A stretch of DNA of 64,000 nt from an uncultured Clostridia bacterium (GCA_934778215.1 CAKVOE010000002.1:248001-312000); one strand, 5' to 3'; positions 52,448 to 62,240 are shown, counted from the stretch's first letter. Notes: generated by a model not told the origin, from the letters alone. Made by a program: numbers and translations.

Positions 52448-53718
52448 TATTTTTTACCCCCTGTAATTTGGTCTAAAATTTCGGCGTCAGTATAATACCT
52501 TGCGCTGGTGTAAGTGCGTAGTTTATTAGAGTTGGTTATTACTGGCATTTTTGCACAAAGTGGATTGTTCATATACATTAGCGGGCAGATATACGAAAGA
52601 ACAACGCCCATTTGTTTTAATTTTGCAAAGTCTTCAGTTTTTTCAAACTCAGCAATAACGGCAGGCGCAGAAGTAAACACCGTTTTTATGCTTACTTTTT
52701 TGCGATTTTTTTCTTTTAGTTTTGCTTCTAACTTTTCTGTCCAATCGTGCAGTTGTGCAAGGGTCATGTGCGGGCACCCCATAAAGCAAAGTTTTGGCTT
52801 TGCGTTTGGATTTTTCCAAATAACAGGATAGTTAGATTTTACTCTTTCTAGTTCGGCGTCATCAACTACATATACCTTTGCGTTTGGGTTTATTAACTTT
52901 TCGCCCATCTCCACCGCTTCGGGAGTAAGATTTTCTATATGATAAAGTCCAACCGAACCGTTTGAGGCAGTTGCTGCTCCAAAGTCTTTTAAATAGGTTG
53001 TGGCTTCGGCGTTAAGTTCGGTGCCAATCCACTTATCTAAGCCCTTAATATAAGGAACTTCTTCTAGCACTTTCATACCTATTGCAGAGCCCAAAAGTTG
53101 TGCTTCGGGTTTTTTTGTGGTTTTAATTTGTACAACCCAGTTTGCCTTACGCCCCTCGTCTGTTAGAAGTCCAAAATATGGAACATATCCAATAATTGAG
53201 CCAAACATTTCTATAATACCGCTATTACGGTTGCATCTAGCCCCCAAAACGGAGTTTGCGTAGTTTACGGCACTAGATTCTGCCCAAGATAACACATCGC
53301 CCTTTTTTGGACGGTTGCCCACCTCTGGAAAATAGCACGCACAGGTAAAGGCATCGTCACTTAAAAGCCCTATTTGTTTTAATTGTTTTTCATAACGCTT
53401 TTGTGGGCCATACATTACTTTAAATACAATATCTTGTAATAAGTTTTTTGGTACATTTTTATCAGTTGGTCTAGGGTCAGCCGAAAAAAGTTGCTGGCTT
53501 TTTATTCCGCTTGCTACAAGTTCGTCCATTAGTTTAAATACGCCTTTTATTACTATTACACCAAAACTGGTAACAATATGACCATAGGTGCTTGTAACGG
53601 GAACCATTTTGGTAGCACCAAAGGTTTCGCCATACATTACAAGTGTTTTCATAATTTTTGCCATTTCGGCGCCCTTTTCGCCGTCCAAAATGGCACGCTG
53701 TTCTTTTGTAAGTTCCAT
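52447..53718 (-). CDS. Aconitase X catalytic subunit (DUF521)
   Basis: 423 residues. The start MELTKEQRAILDGEKGAEMA and the SYGHIVTSFG-like segment are diagnostic of aconitase X. Cysteines in ACACYFPEVGN, GARCNRNSG and SYICPLMYMNNPLCAKM are candidate iron-sulfur or active-site residues. Known relatives are cis-3-hydroxy-L-proline dehydratase and mevalonate-5-phosphate dehydratase. The substrate here is open. It is co-transcribed with an enoate-reductase-type flavoprotein, 11 bases downstream of it. Confidence 0.88.
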   Translation of the reverse strand: MELTKEQRAILDGEKGAEMAKIMKTLVMYGETFGATKMVPVTSTYGHIVTSFGVIVIKGVFKLMDELVASGIKSQQLFSADPRPTDKNVPKNLLQDIVFKVMYGPQKRYEKQLKQIGLLSDDAFTCACYFPEVGNRPKKGDVLSWAESSAVNYANSVLGARCNRNSGIIEMFGSIIGYVPYFGLLTDEGRKANWVVQIKTTKKPEAQLLGSAIGMKVLEEVPYIKGLDKWIGTELNAEATTYLKDFGAATASNGSVGLYHIENLTPEAVEMGEKLINPNAKVYVVDDAELERVKSNYPVIWKNPNAKPKLCFMGCPHMTLAQLHDWTEKLEAKLKEKNRKKVSIKTVFTSAPAVIAEFEKTEDFAKLKQMGVVLSYICPLMYMNNPLCAKMPVITNSNKLRTYTSARYYTDAEILDQITGGKK

Positions 53719-53729
53719 TTTTTATCTCC

Positions 53730-55778
53730 TTATATTTTCATTGCAACGTCCCACGCATTCCAAATAACCGTTCTTAGGTTTCCAACCTTGTTACAGTCGC
53801 CAACCAAATGAACTTTTTTTGTAGCAATTGGGTTTGGTACATATCCAACCGAAAGAATTACACTATCGGCATCAATATTAAATATTTCGCCTTTGTTATT
53901 TTTTACTACAACGCCCGAATCGGTAATTTCAAGAAGGCCTGTGTTAAGGTGTGTTTCTACCTTGTGTAGTTTAAAGAAATCTCTTAGGTAAGAAGAGTTT
54001 GCAAGGCATACACCCTTAACGGCAATTAGGTCGTTTTTCATCTCTACAATTATTGGGGTTTTACCCTTGTTAAATAGGTCAAGTGCAATTTCGCAACCCG
54101 TTAAACCGCCACCAATAATTACAACACGCTCACCAACGGCTTTTTTGCCACAAAGATAGTCGCACGCTTCAATGCCCTTTTCAAAACCTTTAATTTTAAG
54201 CGTTCTTGGCGTTGCGCCTGTTGCAACAACAATTTCGTCAGCGTTTAATTCATCTATATTTGTTATGGTTTTATTGTATTCTATGGCAATGTTTAGGTCC
54301 TTCATTTCTTTGCGGTACCATTCAATTAGGGCTTTATCTCTTTCTTTAAAGTCGGGTGCAGATGCAGGTATAAACACGCCACCCAATTGGTTGGTCTTTT
54401 CGTAAATGGTTACCTTATGACCTCTAAGAGTTAAAATTCTTGCCGTTTCCATTCCGCCAATACCACCACCAATAACGGCAACATTTTTTACCTTTTTGGT
54501 AGGAACAATTTTGTATTTTTTGGTTTGCATGGTTCTAGGGTTTAGTGCACACCTTGCCATTCCGGCGTTATCTGATAGGCTTTGGTCGTTTGCAACGCCG
54601 TTATAGTGACACATATTAAAGCAAGCGTTATGACAACAAATGCAAGGCATAATGTCTTGAGGTTTGCCATTCATTAGTTTTGTAACCCACTCTGGGTCAA
54701 CCAAAAATTGACGGGCAACGCCCATTCCGTCTAGTTCTCCATTTTTGATAGCGTCATTTGCAACTTCGGGTGTCATTTTGCCGGCACAAACAACAGGAAT
54801 ATCTACAAACTTTTTAATATGTTTAACTTCTTCTAAATTACAGTTTTGAGGCATATAAGGGGCAGGGTGTGCCCAATACCAAGCGTCATAGGTTCCGTTG
54901 TCGCAATTTAGCATATCGTAACCAGCGTCTTGCAAATATTTTGCTGCCCGCTCGCTTTCTTCCATATCTCTACCAACTTCGGTATACTCTTCACCAGGCA
55001 ATGCCCCTTCGCAAAAGCCCTTAGTTTTGCTAACTACAGAGTAGCGAAGAGAAACAGGGAAGTCTTGACCGCATTCAGCCTTAATGGCTTTAACTATTTC
55101 TACCGGAAAGCGATAACGATTTTCAAAACTACCGCCATATTTATCCGTTCTATTATTGGTATATTTCATAGTAAATTGGTCTAGCAAATATCCTTCGTGA
55201 ACGGCATGAACCTCAATTCCGTCTACGCCGGCATCTTTGCATAGTTTTGCGGTTTTTGCAAAGGCTTCAACCATTTTGTCAATTTCTTTTATGGTAAGAG
55301 GCCTACTAATGCAACTTTCATCCCAACGGTTAGGTGTAGATGAAGCACTTGCTGTAAGATAACTCACATCTAAAACAGGCTTCAAAAGGGTGCCAAGAGC
55401 CTTATTTTTGATGGCTTTTACCATCAAATCGTTTATTGCAAGCGACCTGCCAAAGCCAGCGGTAAGTTGAATAAACATTTTGCAACCCGTTTTATGAAAC
55501 TCGTCCATAAACTCTTTTAGTTTTTTAAATTTTCCTTTACCCTGATAAAGCCACTTGCCAAACAAAATGTCTTTAATTGGTGCAATACCGGGCAAAATTA
55601 AGCCAACATTGTTTTTTGCTCGTTCTAGCAAAAAGTTTGCCGATTCTTTGTCAAAATGATTGGGTTCCATCCAGCCAAAAATAGATGTTCCACCCATACT
55701 GGTCATAACTATACGGTTTTTAATTTCTACATTGCCTATTTTCCAAGGCGTAAATAATTCTTTAACGGATTCGTCCAT
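53730..55778 (-). CDS. Old-yellow-enzyme/2,4-dienoyl-CoA reductase-type flavoenzyme
   Basis: 682 residues. There is an N-terminal FMN TIM barrel (about 1-370, with GIEVHAVHEGYLLDQF carrying the HxxH proton site), then a [4Fe-4S] Cys cluster CICCHNACFNMC (379-390), then FAD/NADH domains with GGGIGGMETA (437-446) and GGGLTGCEIA. This is the layout of enoate/2,4-dienoyl-CoA reductases such as BaiH, BaiCD and FadH. It reduces an activated C=C. First gene of the aconitase X operon. The RBS is AGGAG. Confidence 0.9.
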   Translation of the reverse strand: MDESVKELFTPWKIGNVEIKNRIVMTSMGGTSIFGWMEPNHFDKESANFLLERAKNNVGLILPGIAPIKDILFGKWLYQGKGKFKKLKEFMDEFHKTGCKMFIQLTAGFGRSLAINDLMVKAIKNKALGTLLKPVLDVSYLTASASSTPNRWDESCISRPLTIKEIDKMVEAFAKTAKLCKDAGVDGIEVHAVHEGYLLDQFTMKYTNNRTDKYGGSFENRYRFPVEIVKAIKAECGQDFPVSLRYSVVSKTKGFCEGALPGEEYTEVGRDMEESERAAKYLQDAGYDMLNCDNGTYDAWYWAHPAPYMPQNCNLEEVKHIKKFVDIPVVCAGKMTPEVANDAIKNGELDGMGVARQFLVDPEWVTKLMNGKPQDIMPCICCHNACFNMCHYNGVANDQSLSDNAGMARCALNPRTMQTKKYKIVPTKKVKNVAVIGGGIGGMETARILTLRGHKVTIYEKTNQLGGVFIPASAPDFKERDKALIEWYRKEMKDLNIAIEYNKTITNIDELNADEIVVATGATPRTLKIKGFEKGIEACDYLCGKKAVGERVVIIGGGLTGCEIALDLFNKGKTPIIVEMKNDLIAVKGVCLANSSYLRDFFKLHKVETHLNTGLLEITDSGVVVKNNKGEIFNIDADSVILSVGYVPNPIATKKVHLVGDCNKVGNLRTVIWNAWDVAMKI

Positions 55779-55974
55779 ACCCTTCTCCTAAATTATTTTA
55801 TTGAAACACTAAAAAGTTCTAATTTTTTCGTTTCTAATTTAATTATAATAATAATAAATTTTCTAGTCAAATTTATTTTGTGTTTATACGCCAAAATTAT
55901 CTATTCAAAGTTGTAAAATATTCACTTTTTGCAAAAGGGCTAAAATTAAATATAAAATTAATTTTTATTATAGA

Positions 55975-56004
55975 TTGACAGAGTTAAATAAAATAGTGTA
56001 CAAT
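55975..56004 (+). promoter_or_regulatory. Predicted promoter of the envelope operon
   Basis: TTGACA (55975-55980), an 18-base spacer, TACAAT (55999-56004), 57 bases before the 56062 start. Confidence 0.7.
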
Positions 56005-56061
56005 CTAAATTGCGTGAATGAAATTTTGGTGAAATATAGCAAATAATGTGGTGAAACAAAA

Positions 56062-57816
56062 ATGGATAATAACACAAAAAATATAAAGATAAGTTTTTGG
56101 GAAAAGATGCAAAGCAGGAAAAAAAGAGTTTTGCCAGCAATATTGGTTTCTTTAATAATACCTTTTTTGCTTTGTGTGTCTGTTCCTTTTGAAATATATT
56201 GTAACAATTCTAGCGAGTTTGTGTTTAGGGTAATAGACTTTTTGCCCTATTGTATAATGTTTATGCTGGGGATTGCATCATTTTTTGTGAGTTTATTGTT
56301 ACTATTACCAAATGTGGCGTACAAGGTTATGCTATACTTTTTGTTAGGTTTAGGTTTTATGCTGTTTTTGCAAGGAACATACCTAAATGGCAACCTTTCG
56401 CTTACAGGCGACAATATGGCAGGCGCTGAGATAACCACAGCAAAAATGGCGGTAAACATCATTATTTGGCTGGCGGTAATGGCTTCGTTTATAACAATAC
56501 CGTTAGTAATAAAAGACAAGGCGGGGTATATAAGGCTTGGTACAATTGTACTTTCGGTTATAGTAGTTGCAACACAAATTATGAGCGTGACATTTAGTTC
56601 TATAAACAACAAAGACGCATTTTTACCACCCGAACAGCGAAACGAAAGCGAAAATGCAGCAAACAAAGAAACGCCACTTACTACAAAAAATTTAACCAAT
56701 TTATCTACTTCAAAAAACATTTTTTATTTTGTTGTAGATCGCTTTGATGAAGAAATTGCCGAAAGTACAAAAGAGGTACACCCAACAATTTATAACGAAT
56801 TAACGGGCTTTACTTGGTTTCAAGATAATATCTCTATATATGGTCACACCTTTCCTGCCGTCTGCAATATGCTAACAGGTGCAGAGTTTGACGCTAGTCA
56901 AAAAAGAGAAGATTATTTAGACCAAGCATACAAAGCCGATAACCCACTAAAAGAATTACACGAAATGGGTTACGACATAAACATTTACACCGACCTATAC
57001 TACTCATACACAGGTAGAAATATGCCAAGTTATATATCCAACCTAGAAAAGGGTGAGTATGTTATAGAAGATAGGTTTGGGCTATCATTTAGAATGGTGC
57101 AGTTAAGCTTATTTAGAAGTGTTCCACTGTTTGCAAAATGGGCATTTAAAGATATAAATTCATCTACCTGTAATAGTTATGCAAATTATCATAGCGAAAG
57201 TGCAGAGGTAAATTACCAAACTTCAAACAAAGGGGCAAAAAAATTAGTAGATATTAAAGGTTTTACAAAAACCGACAACAAGCAATTTAGTTTTATTCAT
57301 ACCGAAGGGGCACATAATTTAGAACCCGACTATTCGTCCTCTGCTATAACAATTCCGAGCGTTGCAAACGCCACCAAAAATAGTTTTAGAGTTATTAACA
57401 GTTATTTGCAAAAGTTAAAAGAATATGGGTTATATAAAGACTCTACAATTGTAATTACTGGCGACCACGGGTCGGCAAAAAATGATTTAACCCCAAGAAC
57501 CTCCCCAACGCTAACAGCACTATTTGTAAAACCAGCGGGAGTAGATAGTGGCGAACTAAAAATTAGCAAAGCGCAAACATCGCACGCCGATATTTGGGCA
57601 ACTATACATAGGTCTGAGGGTATTACTAGCAGGTTTAACAGTGGCAAAAATGTTTTTGACATCGGCGAAGGCGAATTAAGAACAAGGTATTACATTTGGC
57701 ACACCTATTCCGGTGCTACCGATGAATATATTTACAAAATTTGTGGTGAGGGCAAAAACTTTGACAATTGGCACGAAGAAAGATATACACACTACAATAA
57801 AGCGTTAATGGATTAG
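56062..57816 (+). CDS. Membrane alkaline-phosphatase/sulfatase-superfamily transferase
   Basis: 584 residues. The N-terminal half has five membrane helices (about 25-43, 62-84, 87-104, 130-150, 160-178), then an outside catalytic domain. VVDRFDE (Asp226 metal site), GHTFPAVCNMLTG (Thr263 at the nucleophile position), FIHTEGAH and ITGDHGS (D468, H469) are the superfamily markers shared with LtaS-type and phosphoethanolamine transferases. It probably moves or removes a phospho- or sulfo-substituent on an envelope glycan or teichoic polymer. It heads an operon with a YidC-glycerophosphotransferase fusion, 8 bases downstream. Confidence 0.75.
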   Translation: MDNNTKNIKISFWEKMQSRKKRVLPAILVSLIIPFLLCVSVPFEIYCNNSSEFVFRVIDFLPYCIMFMLGIASFFVSLLLLLPNVAYKVMLYFLLGLGFMLFLQGTYLNGNLSLTGDNMAGAEITTAKMAVNIIIWLAVMASFITIPLVIKDKAGYIRLGTIVLSVIVVATQIMSVTFSSINNKDAFLPPEQRNESENAANKETPLTTKNLTNLSTSKNIFYFVVDRFDEEIAESTKEVHPTIYNELTGFTWFQDNISIYGHTFPAVCNMLTGAEFDASQKREDYLDQAYKADNPLKELHEMGYDINIYTDLYYSYTGRNMPSYISNLEKGEYVIEDRFGLSFRMVQLSLFRSVPLFAKWAFKDINSSTCNSYANYHSESAEVNYQTSNKGAKKLVDIKGFTKTDNKQFSFIHTEGAHNLEPDYSSSAITIPSVANATKNSFRVINSYLQKLKEYGLYKDSTIVITGDHGSAKNDLTPRTSPTLTALFVKPAGVDSGELKISKAQTSHADIWATIHRSEGITSRFNSGKNVFDIGEGELRTRYYIWHTYSGATDEYIYKICGEGKNFDNWHEERYTHYNKALMD

Positions 57817-57824
57817 GAGAATAT

Positions 57825-59936
57825 ATGAACACAATTATTTATTACATTTGCATACCGTTAGGGTATTTAATGAAGTGGTGCTGGTGGCTAGTGTCTAACT
57901 ATGGGCTAGCAATAATATTGTTTACACTTGCAACCAAGTTGGTATTGTTGCCACTATCTATTTGGATACAAAAAAATAGTATATTAATGGTAAAAATTCA
58001 GCCAGAAGTAAACTACCTAAAAGCAAATATGCAAGGAAACTTAGATGCAATTGCAGATGGGCAGAGCAAAATATTCAAAAAGGCAAAATACCACCCAATG
58101 CTTGCGGTGGTGCCACTAATTTTGCAAATAGTGTTATTATTAGGGGTTGTAGAAATTATTTATCACCCATTAACCTATTTGTTTGGCTTTTCTAATAGTG
58201 ACATTATTGCACTAGCGCAGTTTGTAGGGGCAAACACAAATGAGTCGTCCTTTCAACTTACAATAATAGATGCGATAAAATCGGGAAGTATTACAGCGGG
58301 TACCGTAGTAGAGGGCGTAAGTGCAGATACATTGTCTACCATAGTTACAAGCGTAACAAAGTTTGATATGAACTTTTTGGGTATGAATCTATCGGTTGTT
58401 CCAAGTGTTGTATTTGGCTGGTATTTATTGGTTCCAATATTTGCAGGGGCGTCATCATGGGTATTGTGTTTTACCCAAAACTGCTCTAATGTATTACAGC
58501 ACGAACAAAGCAACCTAAACAAATATGGAATTATGGCATTAAGCGTTGCACTTTCGTTATATTTAGGTTTTTTTGTTCCGTCTGGCATTGCACTATATTG
58601 GATAGCAAGCAATATATTTAGTGTAATTCAAATGTATTTGCTAAACATAGCAATTAATCCAAAAAAATATGTCGATTACGAAGACCTCGAAAGAAGCCGA
58701 GAAGCACTAAAAAAGGCAAAAGAATTCGGTAAGGTTGACACAAAAGACCCAAAATATAAAGAAGCAAAAAAACGAGAAAAGCAAGACTACAAAGCCTTCA
58801 AAAGAATCGCAAACAAACACATTGTGTTCTATTCCGAAAAGAGCGGGTTTTATAAATATTTTAGCGGAATAATTGACGAGTTGTTAAAAAAGTCCAACCT
58901 AACCATTCATTATGTAACAAACGACTACAACGACCAAATATTCGAAATAGCAAAAACCGAACCTCGAATAAAGCCATATTACATCAGTTTAAAAAAGATG
59001 GTACTTTTAATGATGCTAGTAGAAACGGATATGTTTGTTATGACAACGCCAGATTTAAACAAATATTATCTAAAAAGGTCATTTATAAAAAACGATATAG
59101 AATATGTTTATGTTCCGCATGATATGATGAGTGTGCATATGGGCTTTAAAGAGGGTGCGTTAGATGCTTTTGATACAATTTTTTGTTCGGGTCCTCATGT
59201 AAAGCAAGAGGTTTTAAAAACCGAAGAAGTATACAAGTTAAAACCAAAAAAGTTGGTAGAATTTGGTTATCCGCTAGCAGATGAACTGGTAAAAAGGGGA
59301 GAAGAGGCCAACAAACAAAGAGATAAAACAAAAAGGGTAAAAGAAATTTTAATTGCACCAAGTTGGCAAGAAGACAATTTAATGGACTCATGTTTAGACG
59401 ACCTAATTAAACAACTTTATTGTGATGATTATCATATAATTGTACGACCACACCCCGAATATGTAAAAAGGTACAACTATCAGTTGCAAAAGATATTAGA
59501 AAAATACGCAGATTACGACAGCAACAAACTAACATTTGAACTAGATTTTACCAAAAATAAATCTATTTACTCTTCTGACCTGCTAATAACAGATTGGTCG
59601 GGGGTAGGGCCAGAGTTCGCTTTTGCCACAACTCGCCCAGTGGTGTTTATAAACACATTAATGAAATGCCTAAATGAAAACTGGCAAAAAATCGGTTTAA
59701 CGCCCGTAGAAATTTCTTTAAGAGATCAAATAGGTGTTAGCGTAAACAAAGAAGATATACCAACCATAAAAGCCACAATTCAAAAATTATTTGATGAAGT
59801 TGATTTATATCACACAAAAATTGTTGACATTTTTAACAAATTTTTGTACAATCACGGTAAATCTAGCAAGGTTGGAGCAGATTATATTTTAAAGTCCTTA
59901 AAAGAAAAACAAATACAAAAGAAAAACAAAAATTAA
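57825..59936 (+). CDS. YidC-like insertase fused to CDP-glycerol glycerophosphotransferase
   Basis: 703 residues in one frame. Residues 1-290 are a YidC/Oxa1 domain (WWLVSNYGLAIILFTLATKL; five hydrophobic segments, ending in ALYWIASNIFSVIQMYLLN). A charged linker (292-320) leads to a Glyphos_transf domain (about 325-690) with FYSEKSGFYK, YVPHDMMSVHMGF, FGYPLADELV, APSWQEDN, RPHPEYVKR and LLITDWSGVGPEFAF. The second half polymerises glycerol phosphate from CDP-glycerol. The fusion joins membrane insertion and teichoic-type synthesis. RBS AGGAG. Confidence 0.88.
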   Translation: MNTIIYYICIPLGYLMKWCWWLVSNYGLAIILFTLATKLVLLPLSIWIQKNSILMVKIQPEVNYLKANMQGNLDAIADGQSKIFKKAKYHPMLAVVPLILQIVLLLGVVEIIYHPLTYLFGFSNSDIIALAQFVGANTNESSFQLTIIDAIKSGSITAGTVVEGVSADTLSTIVTSVTKFDMNFLGMNLSVVPSVVFGWYLLVPIFAGASSWVLCFTQNCSNVLQHEQSNLNKYGIMALSVALSLYLGFFVPSGIALYWIASNIFSVIQMYLLNIAINPKKYVDYEDLERSREALKKAKEFGKVDTKDPKYKEAKKREKQDYKAFKRIANKHIVFYSEKSGFYKYFSGIIDELLKKSNLTIHYVTNDYNDQIFEIAKTEPRIKPYYISLKKMVLLMMLVETDMFVMTTPDLNKYYLKRSFIKNDIEYVYVPHDMMSVHMGFKEGALDAFDTIFCSGPHVKQEVLKTEEVYKLKPKKLVEFGYPLADELVKRGEEANKQRDKTKRVKEILIAPSWQEDNLMDSCLDDLIKQLYCDDYHIIVRPHPEYVKRYNYQLQKILEKYADYDSNKLTFELDFTKNKSIYSSDLLITDWSGVGPEFAFATTRPVVFINTLMKCLNENWQKIGLTPVEISLRDQIGVSVNKEDIPTIKATIQKLFDEVDLYHTKIVDIFNKFLYNHGKSSKVGADYILKSLKEKQIQKKNKN

Positions 59937-59951
59937 AGGTAGGGTAAGTTT

Positions 59952-60338
59952 ATGACAAATTTAATTTCCACAATTCAAAATATGTGCTACATTGACCCAG
60001 CGGCAACAAGCGTATTAATATCTTCAATTACCGCAATTGTAGTAGCATTAGGCGCAACATTTATTATTATTTGGAGAAAGATGAAAAGGGGAGTGCAAAA
60101 GACCCTACATATTGACGAAAATGCGGGTAAAGTTGTAGAAGATGACTTAGTTATACTAGACGAAGAAGCAACCGAAAACGGGGCAAAAACCGAAACAAAA
60201 GAAGAAGCCCCAGCACCAAAAAAAGAAACTACAACCGCTAGCAAAGTAAAATCTTCTAGCACCAAAAAGCCAGCAAGTACCAAAAAACCAGCACAAGCCT
60301 CAACCAAAAAGCCAGCAAGCAAATCGGCAAAAAAGTAA
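59952..60338 (+). CDS. Membrane protein with Lys/Ala/Ser-rich tail
   Basis: 128 residues. One helix (about 18-42) follows a short outside N-terminus. An acidic segment precedes a tail of repeated KKPAST-type units (about 88-128). It is the last gene of the envelope operon, 15 bases after the fusion. The basic tail could contact anionic polymer or nucleic acid. Family unknown. Confidence 0.6.
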   Translation: MTNLISTIQNMCYIDPAATSVLISSITAIVVALGATFIIIWRKMKRGVQKTLHIDENAGKVVEDDLVILDEEATENGAKTETKEEAPAPKKETTTASKVKSSSTKKPASTKKPAQASTKKPASKSAKK

Positions 60339-60444
60339 CTAACGCATTGAGTTTTGTAAAGCAAAAAAACAGTGCATGGCATATAATTACAACAAAAACT
60401 AAATGAGTGAAAAGGTTTATAATCAATGCAAAAACCAACTAAAA

Positions 60445-60488
60445 AAAGCCCCAAAAGCAATTTTGCTTTTGGGACTTTAATTTTTATT
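60445..60488. terminator. Convergent-spacer terminator
   Basis: AAAGCCCCAAAAGC and GCTTTTGGGACTTT around AATTTT, with T/A tracts on both sides. It can serve both converging genes. Confidence 0.75.
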
Positions 60489-60530
60489 TTAAATTAAAGG
60501 TAAAGACCAAAATGATTATTAAAAATTAAT

Positions 60531-61373
60531 TTAAAGTTTATATCTTGCACCGCAGTTTGGGCAAGAGGGAGAACCCTTTTTTATACTTGCGCCACAATAA
60601 TCGCAGGTGGTAAGAGAATCGCTTTCTGGGGTGGTGTTTCCACTAGGAGTGGCTTGGGTGTTTGCTTCTACAAAGTCGGCATTCTTCTTTTGCTTTCCCT
60701 TAAAGAATAATATTACAAAAACAATTACGCAAATTCCTATTGCAACATAACAGCAAATGTAGATTATGCGTACAGAGTTTAGTCTTTTTACGGCATTTAT
60801 GTAGTCGCCATCATCTTTTAGTTCAAAGTTTTTGTAATCCATAGGAACGGAGTCTGAAAGTATGGTTGTATTTTCTGAATCTACCGCAAGTTTTATTATT
60901 TCGCCTTCATGTGGGGCTTCGCTTCGAGAGTTGTATACCTTAAAACTAAAACCGTTATCTACTACTTCACCATTTGAAGCGGTAAATTTATAATCAAAAG
61001 CCCATTTGCCACTGCCATTAGTGTCTTGCCAAACGCTAATAACCTCGCCATCTACGACTAGGTTTTCGTTTTGTTCTGCCCGTTCAATCATTGCAACGTA
61101 GCCCGCACGGTCGTTTTCAATGTAGGAAATTTTGCTTTTTATTGCTTTTAGTGAAGACCCGCTCGAAAAAGCAAATACTACGGCAAAAATACATAAAGTA
61201 AATAATATAGAAAATACATTTTGTACGCCTGTGCCAAAATAAAAAAGGGAGGGTCCTATATGAAAACGTATTGGTCGGCGAGGGGTAGAACGACCTCCGC
61301 CGGAACTGCTACTTCTACTGCTTCCGCTAGAAGAACTATGGCTTCCGCCATAACCATGACTACCTGATGGCAT
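60531..61373 (-). CDS. Membrane protein with Ser/Gly N-terminus and C-terminal zinc ribbon
   Basis: 280 residues. The Ser/Gly/Arg-rich start (1-35) is low complexity. Two membrane helices lie at about 53-74 and 201-222, with an outside domain between them (VISVWQDTNGSGKWAFDYK). The C-terminal CDYCGASIKKGSPSCPNCG is a zinc ribbon (two CxxC pairs). AAGGAG precedes the ATG. Function unknown. Confidence 0.65.
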   Translation of the reverse strand: MPSGSHGYGGSHSSSSGSSRSSSSGGGRSTPRRPIRFHIGPSLFYFGTGVQNVFSILFTLCIFAVVFAFSSGSSLKAIKSKISYIENDRAGYVAMIERAEQNENLVVDGEVISVWQDTNGSGKWAFDYKFTASNGEVVDNGFSFKVYNSRSEAPHEGEIIKLAVDSENTTILSDSVPMDYKNFELKDDGDYINAVKRLNSVRIIYICCYVAIGICVIVFVILFFKGKQKKNADFVEANTQATPSGNTTPESDSLTTCDYCGASIKKGSPSCPNCGARYKL

Positions 61374-61466
61374 AATAAAAACTCCTTATATATAAAGTAT
61401 GCTAATTATACCACGGTGGTAAAAATTTGTAAATAAAATATTTATCAAAATGCTTATTTTGTCAAA

Positions 61467-61494
61467 AAAAAGCCCGAATAAACATTCGGGCTTT
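61467..61494 (-). terminator. Terminator of the 61498 gene
   Basis: AAAGCCCGAAT/ATTCGGGCTTT with a 4-base loop. Read on the minus strand a T run follows the stem. It begins 3 bases after the gene's stop. Confidence 0.85.
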
Positions 61495-61497
61495 GTG

Positions 61498-62070
61498 CTA
61501 TTTAAACTTTTTTGTTTTGGTTGAAGAAGACTTTTTTGCGGTGGTTTTTTTAGGCTTGTCTTCTACCGCATCGGCAATAGATTTAACCTTTGGGGCACGC
61601 TTAGAAGCGGTAGCCTTTGGGGTTTCGGTTGCGGGTAACGATTGGGTGGTGGTTGTAGTTTCTATTGTGGTAGTAGAGGTTTCAGATGGGCTTACAACCC
61701 TTTTATGTGTAGTAGTTTTTACCGTCTTTTTTGCAACACCGCCATTATCGGTTTGTGTGGTTGTGGTGGTTTTTATTTCTTCCACTACTGGGGTTTTGGC
61801 ATTGGTGCTATTTGTTTCGGTTTCGGTTTCGGTTTCGGTTTCGGTTTTAGTGCTTGCTTGCGTTTTGTCGGACTCTTCATCTTCGCCCTTTCTAGGCTTT
61901 TTTGAGCAAGCAACAATCAAAAATATTGCAGTTACTAACAATATTACAATTACACCAATGGTTGCCCAAACCAACCAATCGGGAGTTTTTAGTGCGTCAG
62001 TCATGGCGTCTTTTAATGAATCGTATGTGGCAAGTAAAAATCTATTAAACATATATTTCTCCTTCATCAT
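61498..62070 (-). CDS. Membrane-anchored Thr/Glu-rich protein
   Basis: 190 residues. One membrane helix (33-52) is followed by a cytoplasmic-type Lys/Thr/Glu tail with a (TE)n stretch made by five copies of a 6-base unit (plus GTTTCG, 61814-61843). The unit length is a multiple of three, so slippage would change copy number without a frameshift. AGGAG precedes the ATG. No family recognised. Confidence 0.6.
   Translation of the reverse strand: MMKEKYMFNRFLLATYDSLKDAMTDALKTPDWLVWATIGVIVILLVTAIFLIVACSKKPRKGEDEESDKTQASTKTETETETETETNSTNAKTPVVEEIKTTTTTQTDNGGVAKKTVKTTTHKRVVSPSETSTTTIETTTTTQSLPATETPKATASKRAPKVKSIADAVEDKPKKTTAKKSSSTKTKKFK
61814..61843 (+). repeat. Hexanucleotide repeat (GTTTCG)5
   Basis: Five perfect copies inside the 61498 gene, coding Thr-Glu on the minus strand. 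In frame, so length variation is tolerated. Confidence 0.85.
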
Positions 62071-62240
62071 CTTATTTTATTTTATTATATACCAACATTT
62101 AAAATTAGTCAATAATAAGACAAAAAAATAATTTAAGAAATATAAATTTATAAAATCTATTTATCTAGGGCTGGGCGTTTTATTTGTGGCACACCTTTTA
62201 AAGCTCTAAGGGCAATAATTAAACTCAAAAAACACAAAAT

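Noticed and set aside
61493..62131. Long plus-strand Val/Ser-rich frame opposite the 61498 gene
   Set aside because: It has no ribosome site. It is the complement of the Thr/Glu-rich gene, which has a start, RBS and terminator.
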